DNA from: Cylindrodendrum hubeiense
Taxonomy: Eukaryota > Ascomycota > Sordariomycetes > Hypocreales > Nectriaceae
Assembly (NCBI GenBank): GCA_014621425.1
Contig: JAANBB010000003.1
Coordinates: 186,001 to 250,000 of the forward strand
DNA: 64,000 nt
Direction of reading: 5' to 3'
The notes under the pieces: generated by a model
What the model was told of the DNA's origin: nothing
The model's input: the letters and a program-made list of their open reading frames with translations, nothing else
Database searches by the model: none
Shown: piece by piece, positions 9,414 through 21,280 of the stretch
Layout of the letters: every line of letters starts with the position of its first letter
Numbering within the stretch: position 1 is the stretch's first letter
Program-made: the position numbers and the translations under genes

Positions 9414-11691
9414 ATGGATCACCAATTTGTTCATTATATCCCCGAAGATGTGCATCTTTCATCCACACGTGCAACCAGTGAGCAATCTCCAGAGCATTCT
9501 CCACAGCGTCGACGAAAACAGCGTAATGGCCGAAACAACAACCCATGCCAGCCTTGCCAATTAGCGAAGCGAAAGGTATGCTAGGTCCCTCTCTTAGTGC
9601 ATTTTATTGGGGCTTACCTTTGGAGTTGCATCTAGTGTGATCTTGCATCGCCAAAATGTACCAGATGCACCCGACAGAAGCTGGATTGCCGTGTGCTCCA
9701 AAGCAAATGGAGGACCCATCGTATTGACAAGGACCCGTCCTCTATCGTCTTGGATTCTCGTCCTACCCCAATTCCAGGTCTAAGAAGAAAACCGCAACAA
9801 AGTGGTATGTGTGCATATTTACAGCCAGCCGTTGCGAGCTAACCGTACCGACATGTTAGCCCTGATCGATCAGAATGACCAAGAAGTTATTCCATCATCA
9901 CCATCTTCTCCTCGTGAGAATGCATCTTGGAATGATAATTATAATTCCAACTCAGAGCCTTCTGCACTAGTTTATGGGCCATGCGAGTTCTCTCAACATA
10001 CTCTGACTTCACATCGAACAGATGAACAAAGCTTTTGGGATGCCCTACGAAATCCCGTCATGTCCGCTTTCATTCAAGGGGAAAATGAAACAACTAACAT
10101 GATTTGGGACCCTCCAAATGATAACCTGCAGTCTTCGCTTGACCTGACAGATTTGTCAACACTCCTTCCTCAAGGATCACCACCCAGAATACAAGTACCT
10201 CCTGTGGTGATGCAAGGGGGTTCAAAGCAACACGAGGGACTCCACTCGGCAACCCATTCAGAGGAAAGATATCGACGGCGGAGACTGTGGAATATCTACA
10301 CATCAAAACTTGTAAATACAATCACAGCTCACAAGTCAGGTCTGAGGAACCCCCTTATCGATTACCTCCTACCACGCGCACTTGAAAGCCCATCATTTCG
10401 ATCAGCAATTCTGTATCTTGCTTTCGTGATGGAGGCTACTCAGATCAATTCTAAATCCCCACGAGAGGGACGCACCATAACCACGCAATTCAACGAGGCC
10501 ATGGATTCTCCACTCGCGTCGGATCTAGAGAAGGAAGCACTAGCAGATACAATCCTGACCGACAACCACCCCGAGTCACCAGCCAGCCAAGACAAAAACA
10601 TCCGATCTAATGCAGCGTCGGGAATATTCAGGGCCTCTGACACATCCCTAAATACGCTGGCTACTCTATTGATCCTCTGTACCGCCTACATCTCATCTCG
10701 CAATTCCCGATCATTGTTGATTTGCTTGGAGCAAGCCTTTATTCTAGCCAAGAAACTCTGGGAAGAACTCGCCTCGAACCAGGAATTCATATTTTTAATT
10801 CAATGGCTTGGCTACATTCACACCACAGCAATGCTCAGCCCTGGCAACTACACCCTCAAAGCGCCCGACTTTCTCGCCCTCACACCAAATGAAACCAACA
10901 CCATCGTGGGTGCCACTTCCGTCAGCGACATCGTATTATCATCCCAAATGGCTCTAGAGACGTCTCAGACCGATACGGAGATGCATAGCCAACTCTTGGA
11001 AAAAGCATCTGTTAAGAAGCTTCACCAAGAATTCCGATCATCCTGTTTTGATGATATCACTACAACTACTGGGATCTCGAACACGGTCGCTGGTCTTCTC
11101 TACAATATCGGCAGATTGAGTCGGCTGAGAGCCATGATCCTTGAAAGTGAAGAGCCAGCCGAAAACCATTGGTTCTGGGGAGACTTTGAAGCTGAGTTGG
11201 ATGGCTTGGAGATTCAACTGGATCAAATTACTCGGCGTCGTAATATGAGAACTCAAATTTTTGAAACATCAGTCCACCGACTTAGTCTCCTCGGCGACGA
11301 GTACAAGGACGAAGATTTGAGCCAGACGATTGATTTGAATCGCTACAATGATGCCCTGGTTGTATGTGGACGAATTGTATTTCTCGAACGCATCCATGCG
11401 GGGCATGGTCACGATGGACAGATATCGGCCTTAGCACAGAAAGCGTTGAACCTCTGCGCAGCAATCCCTCCCTCCTCTGACACAGCAAGGCTGGCCGTAT
11501 TTCCACTATACACTGCCGGATCATGGGCACTCACTGATGAGTGGCGAGGTTTTACTAGAGATAGGTTGAAGCTACTCGATGGAAATATTGTGGTAGATAC
11601 TCAAACACTGGTCCAGAGATTAGAGATGAAGTGGATGGCCTTGGACAACGCATTCGACACATATACTGAGAATGAAGGTAAGAGGATCTGA
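9414..11691 (+). CDS. Zn2Cys6 transcription factor
   Basis: Three exons (9414-9575, 9636-9804, 9860-11691) encode about 720 residues. The first intron splits the zinc cluster: exon 1 ends CQPCQLAKRK and exon 2 begins with the third cysteine, giving Cys 45, 48, 55, 62, 65 and 72. A basic segment (RRRKQRNGR) lies just before the cluster. The second intron (55 bp, with branch site CTAAC) was chosen because it restores frame; a nearer acceptor would leave only 28 bp. The large C-terminal region resembles Fungal_trans_2, with the late block VFPLYTAGSWALTDEWRGF. A further intron near 11678 (GTAAGA to TAG at 11732) could replace the last four residues with a short alternative end at 11755. The gene is convergent with the DUF1989 gene. 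Targets are unknown. Confidence 0.87.
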
Positions 11692-12100
11692 AAACTAGGC
11701 AAAGTTAACGCTAATCACATCCAATACCATAGAACAGCTTTGCTTACTGTACTGAAAGTTTATACACACTCGCCCTCCAAGCTACTATGCTAGGATAGGT
11801 GTGTGTAAAAGTGTTCCTACCGAGCTTGAATGCTGGAATGAAACGTTCCAGAGTAGATGAATGCGGCGAAAGGCTTGAGCCAGTGGGAGCAGTCACGCTT
11901 GGCGCTGGGTCCTGTCCTTCAACGTCCGAAGTTGGTTTCCATTGAGTGAAAAGAAATATCTTTGAGCACTGGAAATATTCTCCTCGAGCTTGATTGGGGA
12001 GTAAACAAACTGAGAACTGTCATCTGTCATTGCATATCCTAGTGGCTAGAAATAACTGCGGTGCCACTGGATCAGATCTTCTCCAGCTATACATGACACG
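11692..12100. other. Convergent 3' spacer
   Basis: Downstream ends of two convergent genes. It contains a possible alternative last exon of the zinc-cluster gene (to 11755); otherwise nothing was seen. Confidence 0.4.
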
Positions 12101-12755
12101 TTACAGGCCAGTGATGACCGAAATATCGGTTGCCTTGCCTCCATTCATTCCGTCCTGTGATGTAGAAAGTCAGTATCAAGTCTGATTGATGCAAAACACG
12201 TGGACTGACCTCTTCCCATGGACAGCATGACAAGCCACAGACCAGGTCTTTTTGAGCTTCAAATTCAATATAGTCCCCCGGTCTGCTGCAGCCAATTGGC
12301 TTCAATGTGTACTGTGGTGAGTTTTGAAAAATGTTGAATGGATCGGGGAGCTGCAACCGCGAGGTAATACCATAAGGCGTCATCGCCTCAACGATATTCA
12401 TCGTGCAAGATCGATGGCCAGGCTTGCCACGCTCAGCATAGATTTCGGGGAAACACGACATGAATGTCATATCATGCACCTTGCACGTATCCGCCACGAC
12501 CTTTAGAGCAGGTGCAGCTAAATTCGTGAGAAGAGACTCCCCGATATCAGGAATAACCCCATTGAGTTGAAATCGAGTGTAGGACATCCGAACATGTTCT
12601 TTCAGTCCCGGTTCATTCACCCAAGCCATGAAATCGACGATTTGAAGGCCGTGTATGTCGACAATACGGAAACGATCGCCTTTCTTCACCTCAAAAGCAT
12701 ACCCTGTTGCTGCAGGAACAATGTGAATAGCTGCGGTGGCAGGGAGGTTATCCAT
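12101..12755 (-). CDS. DUF1989 (urea carboxylase-associated) domain protein
   Basis: Two minus-strand exons (12755-12210 and 12154-12101) give 199 residues. The frame in exon 1 continues past the splice site, but only the spliced product ends in the family's conserved tail: GLSCCPWEE joined to DGMNGGKATDISV. DUF1989 proteins are often encoded beside urea/allophanate or aminomethyl-transfer genes in bacteria. In fungi they occur alone and their reaction is not settled. Family features visible are an N-terminal strand with the FRIVDIHGLQIVDFMAW segment, the MSYTRF helix, a CFPEIY segment, and conserved cysteines and acids in the C-terminal half that could bind metal. No enzymes of urea metabolism lie nearby. 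Confidence 0.83.
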
Positions 12756-13251
12756 GATAGCGTCGATGGAGGCTCGTTTCTCGTGTTGGATAATGTGTGG
12801 TATGAATACAGGGCGTATCTAGAAATGGGAGTGAAATGCTTGGTGCCCAGAGGAGACCGTCGTCTCTCCTTACGTATTTATACTAGAATCGTAAGAACTT
12901 CGTGTTCAGTGTCTGAGAGTGAGTGGCGTGAGATAAATTAGTCATTACACAAGTGGGCCTTCTGCGGCATACGCTCCAAACTTGAATGTGTAGGGATATT
13001 CTCGGCACAGATCAGGAGATTGTAGAGTTGTGGGCTTGAAATTGACTTTCAATTGGATATTTAGAGATCCTACAGACTGTGATTGTGGTTGCTTGTGAAG
13101 CAAGCAAGAAACAACCCACTCAGATCAATCGTTGCTCTACCAGCATAATCACACTGGGTCGATCAAATCAGATAGGCTATCGCAGGTCAAAAGGATTCCC
13201 GAGTTGCCCATGAAGGCTTAACGCTTCATACTGAAGGGAATCATGGATGAA
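12756..13251. other. Intergenic spacer and promoter of the DUF1989 gene
   Basis: No gene was recognised. It leads into the hairpin array. Confidence 0.4.
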
Positions 13252-13420
13252 TGCGGTGCCTAAAATGGTATTTCCTGCCGCAACCAGCACTAGCCCTCTT
13301 TGTATTTTTACACTAAGGGCGGCACCTGAAATAGCGATTTCTACCGCACCTTAAATCTAGCCTGCTTCGTGTTAGCGTTCAATGAAGATGCGGCACCGTA
13401 CATGTCGATTCCTGCCGCTG
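13252..13420. repeat. Array of three hairpin-forming repeats (GCGGCACC...TGCCGC)
   Basis: Three copies of a roughly 32-bp unit start near 13252, 13318 and 13389, spaced 66 and 71 bp. Each has a left arm like TGCGGCACC, a middle containing AAAT and GATTTC or a close variant, and a right arm like TGCCGC. Arms are imperfect in copies 2 and 3 (for example TACCGC). A fourth, perfect copy lies at 8721-8757. Confidence 0.6.
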
Positions 13421-13897
13421 AGTCCAACAAATACATCGCTTTCTCTATGACTCGTCAATCAATCGCATTGCTGTGTAGCGATACCATTTGCCTTAACTTC
13501 AATCACCTCCACAATCTCTAGAGTTCATCTCATGTAGAAAAAGCTACCATAACTGTGGATGTCGACTTTTACGAAACAAAATAAATGTCTCTCCCCTATG
13601 CTTTCCTTTCTATAGAAACTTAATGTTGTGCTTAGTAGATAAACTTGCTGTCCAGGAGTGATACACAAGCTATGAGAGCTATCATGTATATGTATCTAAG
13701 GCACTGCTAGGAGGGAGTGTCAGACAGAGCACATGCATTTCATTCAGGCTGAGGCGGCTACTATAGTTGATCGTTGATTCATGCGCTATAGGACTACACT
13801 GCCGGGACCTCAACAGGCCTTTCGACGTTACTGACTACGGCCATTAAGCAAGGGAACATGATTGAAAGTTGTAGAATATAGGCTTTCATCTCAAGGC
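13421..13897. other. Intergenic spacer
   Basis: Between the hairpin array and the 3' end of the SDR gene. No gene seen. Confidence 0.4.
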
Positions 13898-14800
13898 TCA
13901 GGTAAAAATTATACCACCATCAACAACGACAGTCTGTCCAGTCATGTAATCCGAGTCAGGTCCGCTCAAGAAGCTAACCACCTTTGACACATCCTCAGGA
14001 ACACTGGTTCGGCCCAGAGCGATCAAATCATCGCTGTATTTCTTGATCATCTCGCCCTTCTTCGCACCGTTTACTTTCGCCAGCTCTTCATCAATGAGAT
14101 CCCACATAGATGTTCCCACGATCCCCGGAGCATACGCATTGACCGTGATCTTGTGAGGCGCCATTTCCATAGCGAATGCCTGTGTGAAGCCTCGAACAGC
14201 GAATTTACTAGCAGAGTAATGAGACAGCATGGGGAAAGGCTTCATGGCAACAATGGACGCTGCGCCGAGGAGCTTGCCGCCAGAGCCTTGCTTGATCATT
14301 TGTTTAGCCGCAACCGAGTAACAATTGAACGTGCCAAAGACGTTAACCTCGAACATTCTGCGAAGATCATCATCGGTTATATCAAGTAGGGACTTTACTT
14401 GAGCGATACCGGCATTTGAGATCATAGTAGTCAATGGGCCCAGTTCTCGAACGCTTGCTTCAACCAATCCTTCGACCTCGGAGCGACTGGAGACGTCAGC
14501 GACGTGGCCGTAGGCTTTGCGGCCGAGTTTCTCTATTTCCGAGACGACTTCATCAATGCCGGGCTTGTTGCTCTCAATATCTGCAGGACGACGAGTTAAA
14601 ATCAAGTGTTAGGGTCCGTGAGAAATACCGATGACCTTACCGTTGATGCACACATCATATCCATCTTGGGCTAGACGTAGAGCAATCGACTTTCCTCTAA
14701 ATATCACACATTAACGTGGAATTACCTCTGAATTAACGGAAGTTGGAGCATACATCCCCCTCGCGGATCCGGTTACGATCGCTGTTCGCTGTGAAGTCAT
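13898..14800 (-). CDS. Classical SDR oxidoreductase (acetoin/butanediol dehydrogenase-like)
   Basis: Three minus-strand exons (14800-14754, 14696-14641, 14580-13898) encode 261 residues. The first two small exons supply the cofactor motif MTSQRTAIVTGSARGIGKS, which the long frame alone lacks. All classical SDR elements are present: TGSARGIG, ADVS after strand 3, SNAGIA, Ser in the GAASIVAM strand, and Tyr and Lys in HYSASKFAV, followed by PGIVGTSMWD. The late block GQTVVVDGGIIFT is the standard family end. Overall it resembles diacetyl/acetoin reductases and sugar-alcohol dehydrogenases using NAD(P)H in the cytosol; substrate assignment is tentative. Its upstream region contains clustered CCGATC motifs. 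Confidence 0.9.
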
Positions 14801-16095
14801 TTCTTAGGGCTGACGAAAAGGAACCTGGTAAGGGTAAAATGGGAAAGTTTGGGAGGATAGTTGAAACTCGGGGGGTGTATATGCAAGACCAGGCGTTGAT
14901 GAGCCCCCAACTGCAGGGCTGGTCTTGGTTTAAATAGTCAGAGATGCATGAATCTCCGCATCCAGAATAATACAACATACCCCGCAAATGCCATCCTCGG
15001 TCCCATGTTTACCCCAGACTCGAGTAATTAAAAACCCCGCATGACGATGGACAATCGGCTGTGGCGGACCCGATCAGCGGAACCGATCAAGGCGGCTAAA
15101 TGGGTCGCGATCGGAGCCGATCGATGCGGGGATCCTGTTTGCTTACGCGTCAGCTCAAGCATTCAGGTGAGATACTGATGTCGTTGGGTATATACTCCTA
15201 ATCTGTTTGGTAGGTGTCGGTCTGTATAGATCATGCAAGTTATGAGGTTGATATCTTGGTGGGCATGCCGCAATACACATGGTACACGGAACAGTGAAGG
15301 ACCGAGGCAATATCGTTATAGGGCGGATGCGGCCTATTGAAATAGTACAGTTGTTCATTCTAGAACCTTTCCATGAAGGAGATCGTGCACTAGGGCCACT
15401 GAGAATGTGGTGCAAATTAGATGTTGAGGTCATGAAAGTCGCTATTAATCCTTGTGTTGAAACTACCTGCTTTTTTGAAACCAGTTCTATTGTTTCTTCC
15501 GGAGTATCTTGGATACTCCCGAACGGTTTTATATGTGACAATATAGCCCGGGAATTTGATGAAAGATACGACCGCTGAAAGGCCATTTATCCTATAAAAT
15601 CCGCACCTGAAAATGACAGCCTTATCAGACCTAACTGCGAAGTTATTACTATAACCTTGTTTTATGTACACTCGCCACGCTAATTTAACACCGAATAGTA
15701 GTAGCGAAGGTTCCTAGGGTGTGTAGCGCAGTGGAAAATAAATCGCTCTCCTCTATACTTCCTTTTGTAAAGTAACTTGATAAAGTTGCCCACGGACGAT
15801 TTTATAAATAGCTTCGATACGTGCTCGAGAGTATCTGTAACGTCTACAGTAGGTAATCAATATTTGCTAACGTGATGATTCTAGATTACATTGGACTGAC
15901 CAGACAAATTTAGCTATTCTCTTCTCAGCCTCGACCCTGTTTGGAGCAACTTGTCATAGAAAATGCTTCGTGTCTATAGTCGCCGCCATTGCTATTTTCA
16001 CTAGTTCTTATCTAACAGGGAAGGGATTCAGTTGATTAAAAAGCCGGCGTAGACTCAAAAACATTACATTTTGCTCTAATGCTAATAAGAATATA
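14801..16095. other. Intergenic spacer
   Basis: Holds the SDR promoter on the left and the tail of the methyltransferase gene on the right. Frames near 15155-15586 overlap on both strands without recognisable motifs, so I do not call them genes. Confidence 0.4.
15070..15123. promoter_or_regulatory. Cluster of four CCGATC(A/G) motifs upstream of the SDR
   Basis: CCGATCA occurs at 15070-15076 and 15083-15089, CCGATCG at 15117-15123, and the same motif in reverse at 15108-15114. They lie about 270-320 bp upstream of the SDR start. They could be binding sites of a sequence-specific regulator. Confidence 0.35.
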
Positions 16096-17252
16096 CTACA
16101 GTGCCTCAGGCTTTCGAGCCCATACAATGCGCTGGTGGTAATAGGCGTGCGTCTTCTTGGCTTTCATCTCGCGCCGCAGCCGAGCGCAATATAGCACCAC
16201 CTGCTCCTGCGTCCAGCCGTCAAGGAGGTTGGCCATAAATGACACGTGGCCTTCCACATCAGTTGAGACTCCCAGCTGGATAAACCTGCCGATCTCCTTC
16301 ATGTGTTCGTCCTTGGGCCATTCGCCTACCGGTACCTTGATCGTACTGGACTGGATGTCAATAAACCCGGCCGCCTTCATTCCCTTCTCCTGGAGGCTGT
16401 CTGGAATTGGCGTAAAGACACGCCCCAGCTTCTTTCCGCCTTCGTAGAAGAACTTGCCCCACTCCCCAATTGCGCTGCCCTCCTTGAGCGTGCCATCGTC
16501 GCTGTGGCACATGGGGTCGCCCTCGTAGCTCTCGATCCACCCGCCCGGCTTGCACACTTGGTATGCTCTCTGGAATAAGTCGTACCAGTCGGGCACGCTT
16601 CCGTACAGATACCGCATATGCACGTAGTCGAACGAGTTGTCGGGAAAAGTCCAATCCTGTGTAAAGTCCTCAATCTCAAACTTGACGTTAGGTGGTACCC
16701 ATGATGGCTGGATTGGCGAGATGTCGGTGCCCACTACCTCGGCCTCGGGGAACTCGTCGCCAAAATCCATAGCCCAAATGCCTGTGCCCGTTCCTACATC
16801 GAGGACCTTCGTTACTGACCTTTTATCTAGTGGTGCGAGGTATAGTTTATGGTCAATGGTAAGGGTAGACATATGGTGGATGATGTCGAGGGACTCGTTG
16901 GCCCTTCCGTCGTTGGATGCCCAGTACTGTGCGTTGCCTCGATCCGCATGGTAGGTTCGTCCATGAATAACTCGGTATTCGAGAATGCTGGAGCTGATGG
17001 ATGCGGTCGAGCTTGCAGCGTCATCACCCAGGGAAGAGTCGGCGTCGCTGACATCATCGGCATCGTCGTCGTTCTTGATCATCGGCGTTAATTTGAATTT
17101 CCATTGCGATACTATTGGGGCTTCGTGAGTGAATAGATACATACCTCCCAATGCGACGGGGCTAGCATTGCCTGTGGCACGACTGTATTCCCATTTTGAG
17201 GTTCGCTGGTTGTCGCCGCGGGCGGGTCAACTTTGGGAACCGAATCACCCAT
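16096..17252 (-). CDS. LaeA-like SAM-dependent methyltransferase
   Basis: The main exon (17073-16096) carries a class I methyltransferase fold: motif I VLDVGTGTGIW, then VVGTDISPIQPSWVPPN, the FDYVHMRYLYGSVPDW segment, and CKPGGWIESYEGD. This arrangement, together with the acidic, serine-rich N-terminus and the SSILEYRVIHGRTYHA block, is typical of the large fungal family around LaeA, the regulator of secondary metabolism; most members are uncharacterised paralogues. My preferred model adds a first exon, 17252-17145, ending PSHWE, through a 71-bp intron (GTATGT to AAG) that keeps phase and places the acidic segment directly after it, about 361 residues in total. The alternative is a single exon starting at 17151 (351 residues). 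No PKS or NRPS gene is in the window. Confidence 0.83.
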
Positions 17253-19151
17253 GACGGTTAAGACTGCTGTGTTTTCGAGAATATAATTATTGGAAAATCC
17301 TTGATTCCCCATCGAGGCGGGCACGGAGCGTATAATGAGTAAACAGCGCTTCCCCTCACCGCTCTACTGAATCCCGGCATCGGTGCAGAGCCACGACCAA
17401 CAGGTCGTATCATTTGTAACGCTTGCATGATGCGTCGCGAACAGCGGCATTTTAAGGGGATCGTCAGACCAACGCGTGCATGTGCCGCCGGGGGTTGTGG
17501 AATCTGGGGCCCTGCCGTGTATTAAGACCCACCTGGAGCAGCTTTGCGACTGTTGATAGACTCGTTGGCCACGCAAGACCCACGCGATGCCCACCTACAT
17601 GAACCCCTAGTCCGATTTGTTGTTGAGAAGGGTAAATCCTCCGAGTGTACAGTGGGGCGGCTACCAACGAACCCAATAACGAGACAAGTGAGGAGACAAG
17701 TGAGCCAACATCGCAATGGTACCACATTCTCTACCTACATACTAGAACGTGGGTTGATGCCCCTTGCACGGGCGAGGAAGAGCCCATTTTCCCCATCTCC
17801 ACGTTAAGCCTAGAAGATGCGGTTCCCCGCATCTACTAATTTTCCCAAGGGTAGTTCTAGCAGAATAGTTGACGAAGACTGAGTTGAGAATTGGTAGGCG
17901 GTTCCACATAGAAAGTGTTGGCGATGAGACAATTCGGCTCACCCGCTTCTAATCCAGCTATCTAAGCCGTAGGATCTTCGGAATATGTTCAAGGACAAAA
18001 TTTAAAGATATTATCATTCATACATGTAGAATAACTTTGTGGGAGACTAAAAAGGGTGGTCCGAAAGAGTGATTTGGATGTCGTATAGGGTAGTGTGTGC
18101 TAGCCGATGTGCGGACTGTGACTGAAAGTATCGATGTATATCCAAGCAATGGCGAAAGTGTTAGCGGTGGCGGGAGTAGCAATAGAAATGACGTCTGGAT
18201 CAATGGTTTCTACGTTGGAGAGAAGTGTGGTGCAATGAGGTTCTAAATTTAAATGTGTTGGTGCTTGTTTCAGGCTCAATCTTCGTGCCTGCATGATGCA
18301 ACTGTCTGCTGCCGCACACAGACTCCCTCCCTCCCCTTTTTAATTGGTGGGGAAGACTTACAATCTTATCCTCAGTGTCGAATGTCTTAAGTTACTGGGC
18401 ATGGTCATTTACTGGGTATGGCCGTTGCACACCTAAGTTGGGCAAACCACACAAGGATCCGCATGCTCGTTCCCTGCTAGAGGGGTAGCATTAATGTGCG
18501 AATTGAGCTGAGATCCGAAAATATCTTCGATTTCAGCACAATTTCCAACGTTGCCTGTCCTCTTTAAACAGATGAGAAAGCAGTAGGGGAAGGCGTTGTT
18601 ACTGTCACGACATATGTGACTTTTGTGTATTGTTCCTTTGCACAACGACCATGCTCATGGCAGATAAGGCGCCGGAAATGAGGTTGCACCGGAATCCCGG
18701 ACTTTCATCTTGTCTTGAAGTGATCTGGGGGTATCCTGGGTGCCGGTGTCAAGCGGCTTCAACTCGGTGGCGGCTTGGGTGGGGAGCGGCTGAGGATTTG
18801 GAGCGAAGAGCCGACGTCATGTGCTCTCCAGAGTCCGATAAGAAATGCAGCGCGGAGATGCAGAGCTAAGGTCGAAATAGGACATTATCGCTCTAGTGCG
18901 TGCCAAGCAGAGGGCATTGCTCTGGCTTATCTCCACTCCAGCGCTCGCATCGCCACTTATCGCGAATCACAACTAATTGCGCACGAAGCCATACCCCGCA
19001 GAGACGTGACAGATCCGAGCAAGAGATAGCTGCCATAGCACGGTTAAGAACACTAATAAATAGAGGGCCCGTCTTGTTGATATCTCGCATTGTTTGAACC
19101 ATCAACTTCTCAATTTCTCATACTTTGGCAACCTCATCTACATCCGTCGCC
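17253..19151. other. Gene-poor spacer, 1.9 kb
   Basis: Several short overlapping frames are present but none shows a domain, codon periodicity or plausible splicing. A 70-residue frame at 18433-18645 (minus) is cysteine-containing but lacks a signal peptide. I see no supported gene. Confidence 0.4.
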
Positions 19152-21280
19152 ATGTCTCTTCCGTCCCGCCGCGACGGCTTGCCGACGAGCCTATCGGCCC
19201 TCCACCCCTTCGACCCCCTTACACCATTTGAAATCAAACTTGCCGTTTCCATATTGGAGAAGGCTTTGCCCGGAGCTCCCCTGCGGTACAAGCGTATTGA
19301 TGTGCTTGAACCCATCAAAAAGGATGCGGCCCCTTACCTCGATGCCGAGCGACTGGGTTCTCCACTTCCAAAGAAGCCAGCGCGCCTTTTGTTTTCTTAC
19401 TTCCACCGCATGGATACAGGTGCTTTCTTCAAAGCGGTTGTTAACGTTGAGGCTATGAAGCCGGTATATATCAAAGAGCTGCCCAAACACGTCCAGGTAA
19501 GAGTCATCCCAACCATGCTTAACATCACGACGCTCACCAAGTTTCAAGGGTCCTGCAGATATAGATGAACTTATCGACATTGAAGAAGTTTGCATGAAGC
19601 ACCCGGCCGTCTTGGCTGAGATTGAAAAGATGCAACTCCCCGAAGGCTACACCGTCTGCAATGACCCTTGGATTTACGGAACAGACAGCGACAGCGAATC
19701 CCGACGGCTTGTCCAATGCTACATGTACATCATTGAGGTGGACCACGCCGAGGCCAATCATTACTCCCTTCCGTGCGCATTTTCTCCTGTATTCGACCAG
19801 GTGACGAAGGAATTGATCCGCATTGACCAACTACCAACTGGAGCTGATGCTACCACTCAATCAACGCAGCCATGGAAACCCGTCAAGTGCGTTCACTATG
19901 CTCACGATCTGCTGGATGAGCCCCTGAGGACAGACCTAAAGCCATACATCGTTACCCAGCCTGATGGGCCTTCATTCTCTGTTAATGGCCATGAGGTGTC
20001 TTGGCAAAAGTGGCGGTTCAGAGTCGGATTCACCAACCGTGACGGCTTGGTTCTGTACAATGTCACCTACGATGGCCGTCAGACCTTCTACCGTCTTTCC
20101 ATGTCTGAGATGACTGTTCCGTATGGTGGTGAGTATCCCGACTCCATTAAAGCAACTTCGCGCTGACAAATCCAAAGACCCCCGAGCACCGTATCACCGA
20201 AAGCAGGCCTTCGATGCTGGAGACGTCGGTTTTGGTATTACGGCAAACCAACTTGCTCTTGGTTGCGACTGTCTTGGGCATATCAAGTATTTCGATGGTT
20301 ATAGGACTGATTCCAAAGGCAACCCAGTTCATCTGAAGAATGTCATATGCATGCACGAGCAGGACAACGGAATTCAGCACAAGCACACCAACTATCGCAA
20401 CAACGCTGCCACCATTGTTCGCAACCGTCAGCTCGTTGTACAGATGATCTGCACAGTATCCAACTACGAGTACATCCTTGCCTGGATTTTTGACCAGGCT
20501 GGCAACATTGAGCACGAAATCCGCGCTACCGGAATTCTTTCCACGATGCCCATCGATAACGAGAGCGGTGCCAAGGTCCCATGGGGTACCAACGTCGGAC
20601 CTGGAGTCATGGCTGCCTACCATCAGCACTTGTTCTCCGTCCGCATTGACCCTGCAATTGACGGGCACAACAACACTCTGTACTACGAAGACAGCGTGCC
20701 AATGCCCGTTGACAAGGAACTTAACCCCTTCGGCATGGGTTACATCTCCAAGCAGACAGTTCTCGACAAAGCTGGCTTTGCAGACCTGAGCGTTGAAAAG
20801 AACCGTGTTTTCAAGATCCGCAATGATAGCAAGATAAACGACGTATCCCTCAAGCCAGTTGCATATAAGCTGCATTCTGTCCCCAGTCAGATGCTAATCA
20901 TGGCCGAGGGCTCCTTCGCGCGCAAGCGTGCAACCTTTGCTGAGCACGCCATGTGGGTGACCAAGTACCAAGATGACGAGCTATACGCGGCCGGCGAGTT
21001 TACAAATCAAAGCCGGGTGGACACTGGTCTGTCCGAATGGGCCTCTCGGAACGACGACGTTGAGAACACGGACATTGTGGTGTGGCACACCTTTGGCCTT
21101 ACACATAACCCCCGCCCTGAAGATTTCCCAGTCATGCCCTCTGAGAGGGTCAGCTTCATGTTGAAGCCTGATGGCTTCTTCACTAAGAATCCCGCACTCG
21201 ATGTACCCGCTAGCACACAGCACTTCAACAAGTCGAGCCTCGTCGAGGATTCATGCTGCGGCGACAAGCCGAAACTTTAG
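19152..21280 (+). CDS. Copper amine oxidase (topaquinone type)
   Basis: Three exons (19152-19496, 19549-20128, 20178-21280) encode 675 residues, the family's usual size. The enzyme oxidises primary amines to aldehydes, releasing ammonia and hydrogen peroxide. Active-site features are all present: the topaquinone-forming tyrosine in VSNYEYI (Tyr 405), the catalytic-base aspartate in QAFDAGDVGFG (Asp 321), the copper ligands in YHQHLF, and the third copper histidine in LTHNPRPEDFPVMP. The first intron's acceptor was set at 19549 because the next AG creates a stop or breaks phase. There is no signal peptide, and the protein ends PKL, a weak match to a peroxisomal PTS1, consistent with the peroxisomal location of many fungal amine oxidases. 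It allows use of amines as nitrogen source. Confidence 0.95.

Noticed and set aside
15155..15586. 143-residue minus-strand frame overlapping a 99-residue plus-strand frame
   Set aside because: Neither shows a domain, signal peptide or splice logic; mutual shadowing in a gene-poor spacer is the simpler explanation.
17112..17144. 33-bp intron in the LaeA-like gene
   Set aside because: Below normal intron size and out of phase; a 71-bp intron fits better.
18433..18645. Cysteine-containing 70-residue frame, considered as a small secreted protein
   Set aside because: No signal peptide and no pairing pattern of cysteines.
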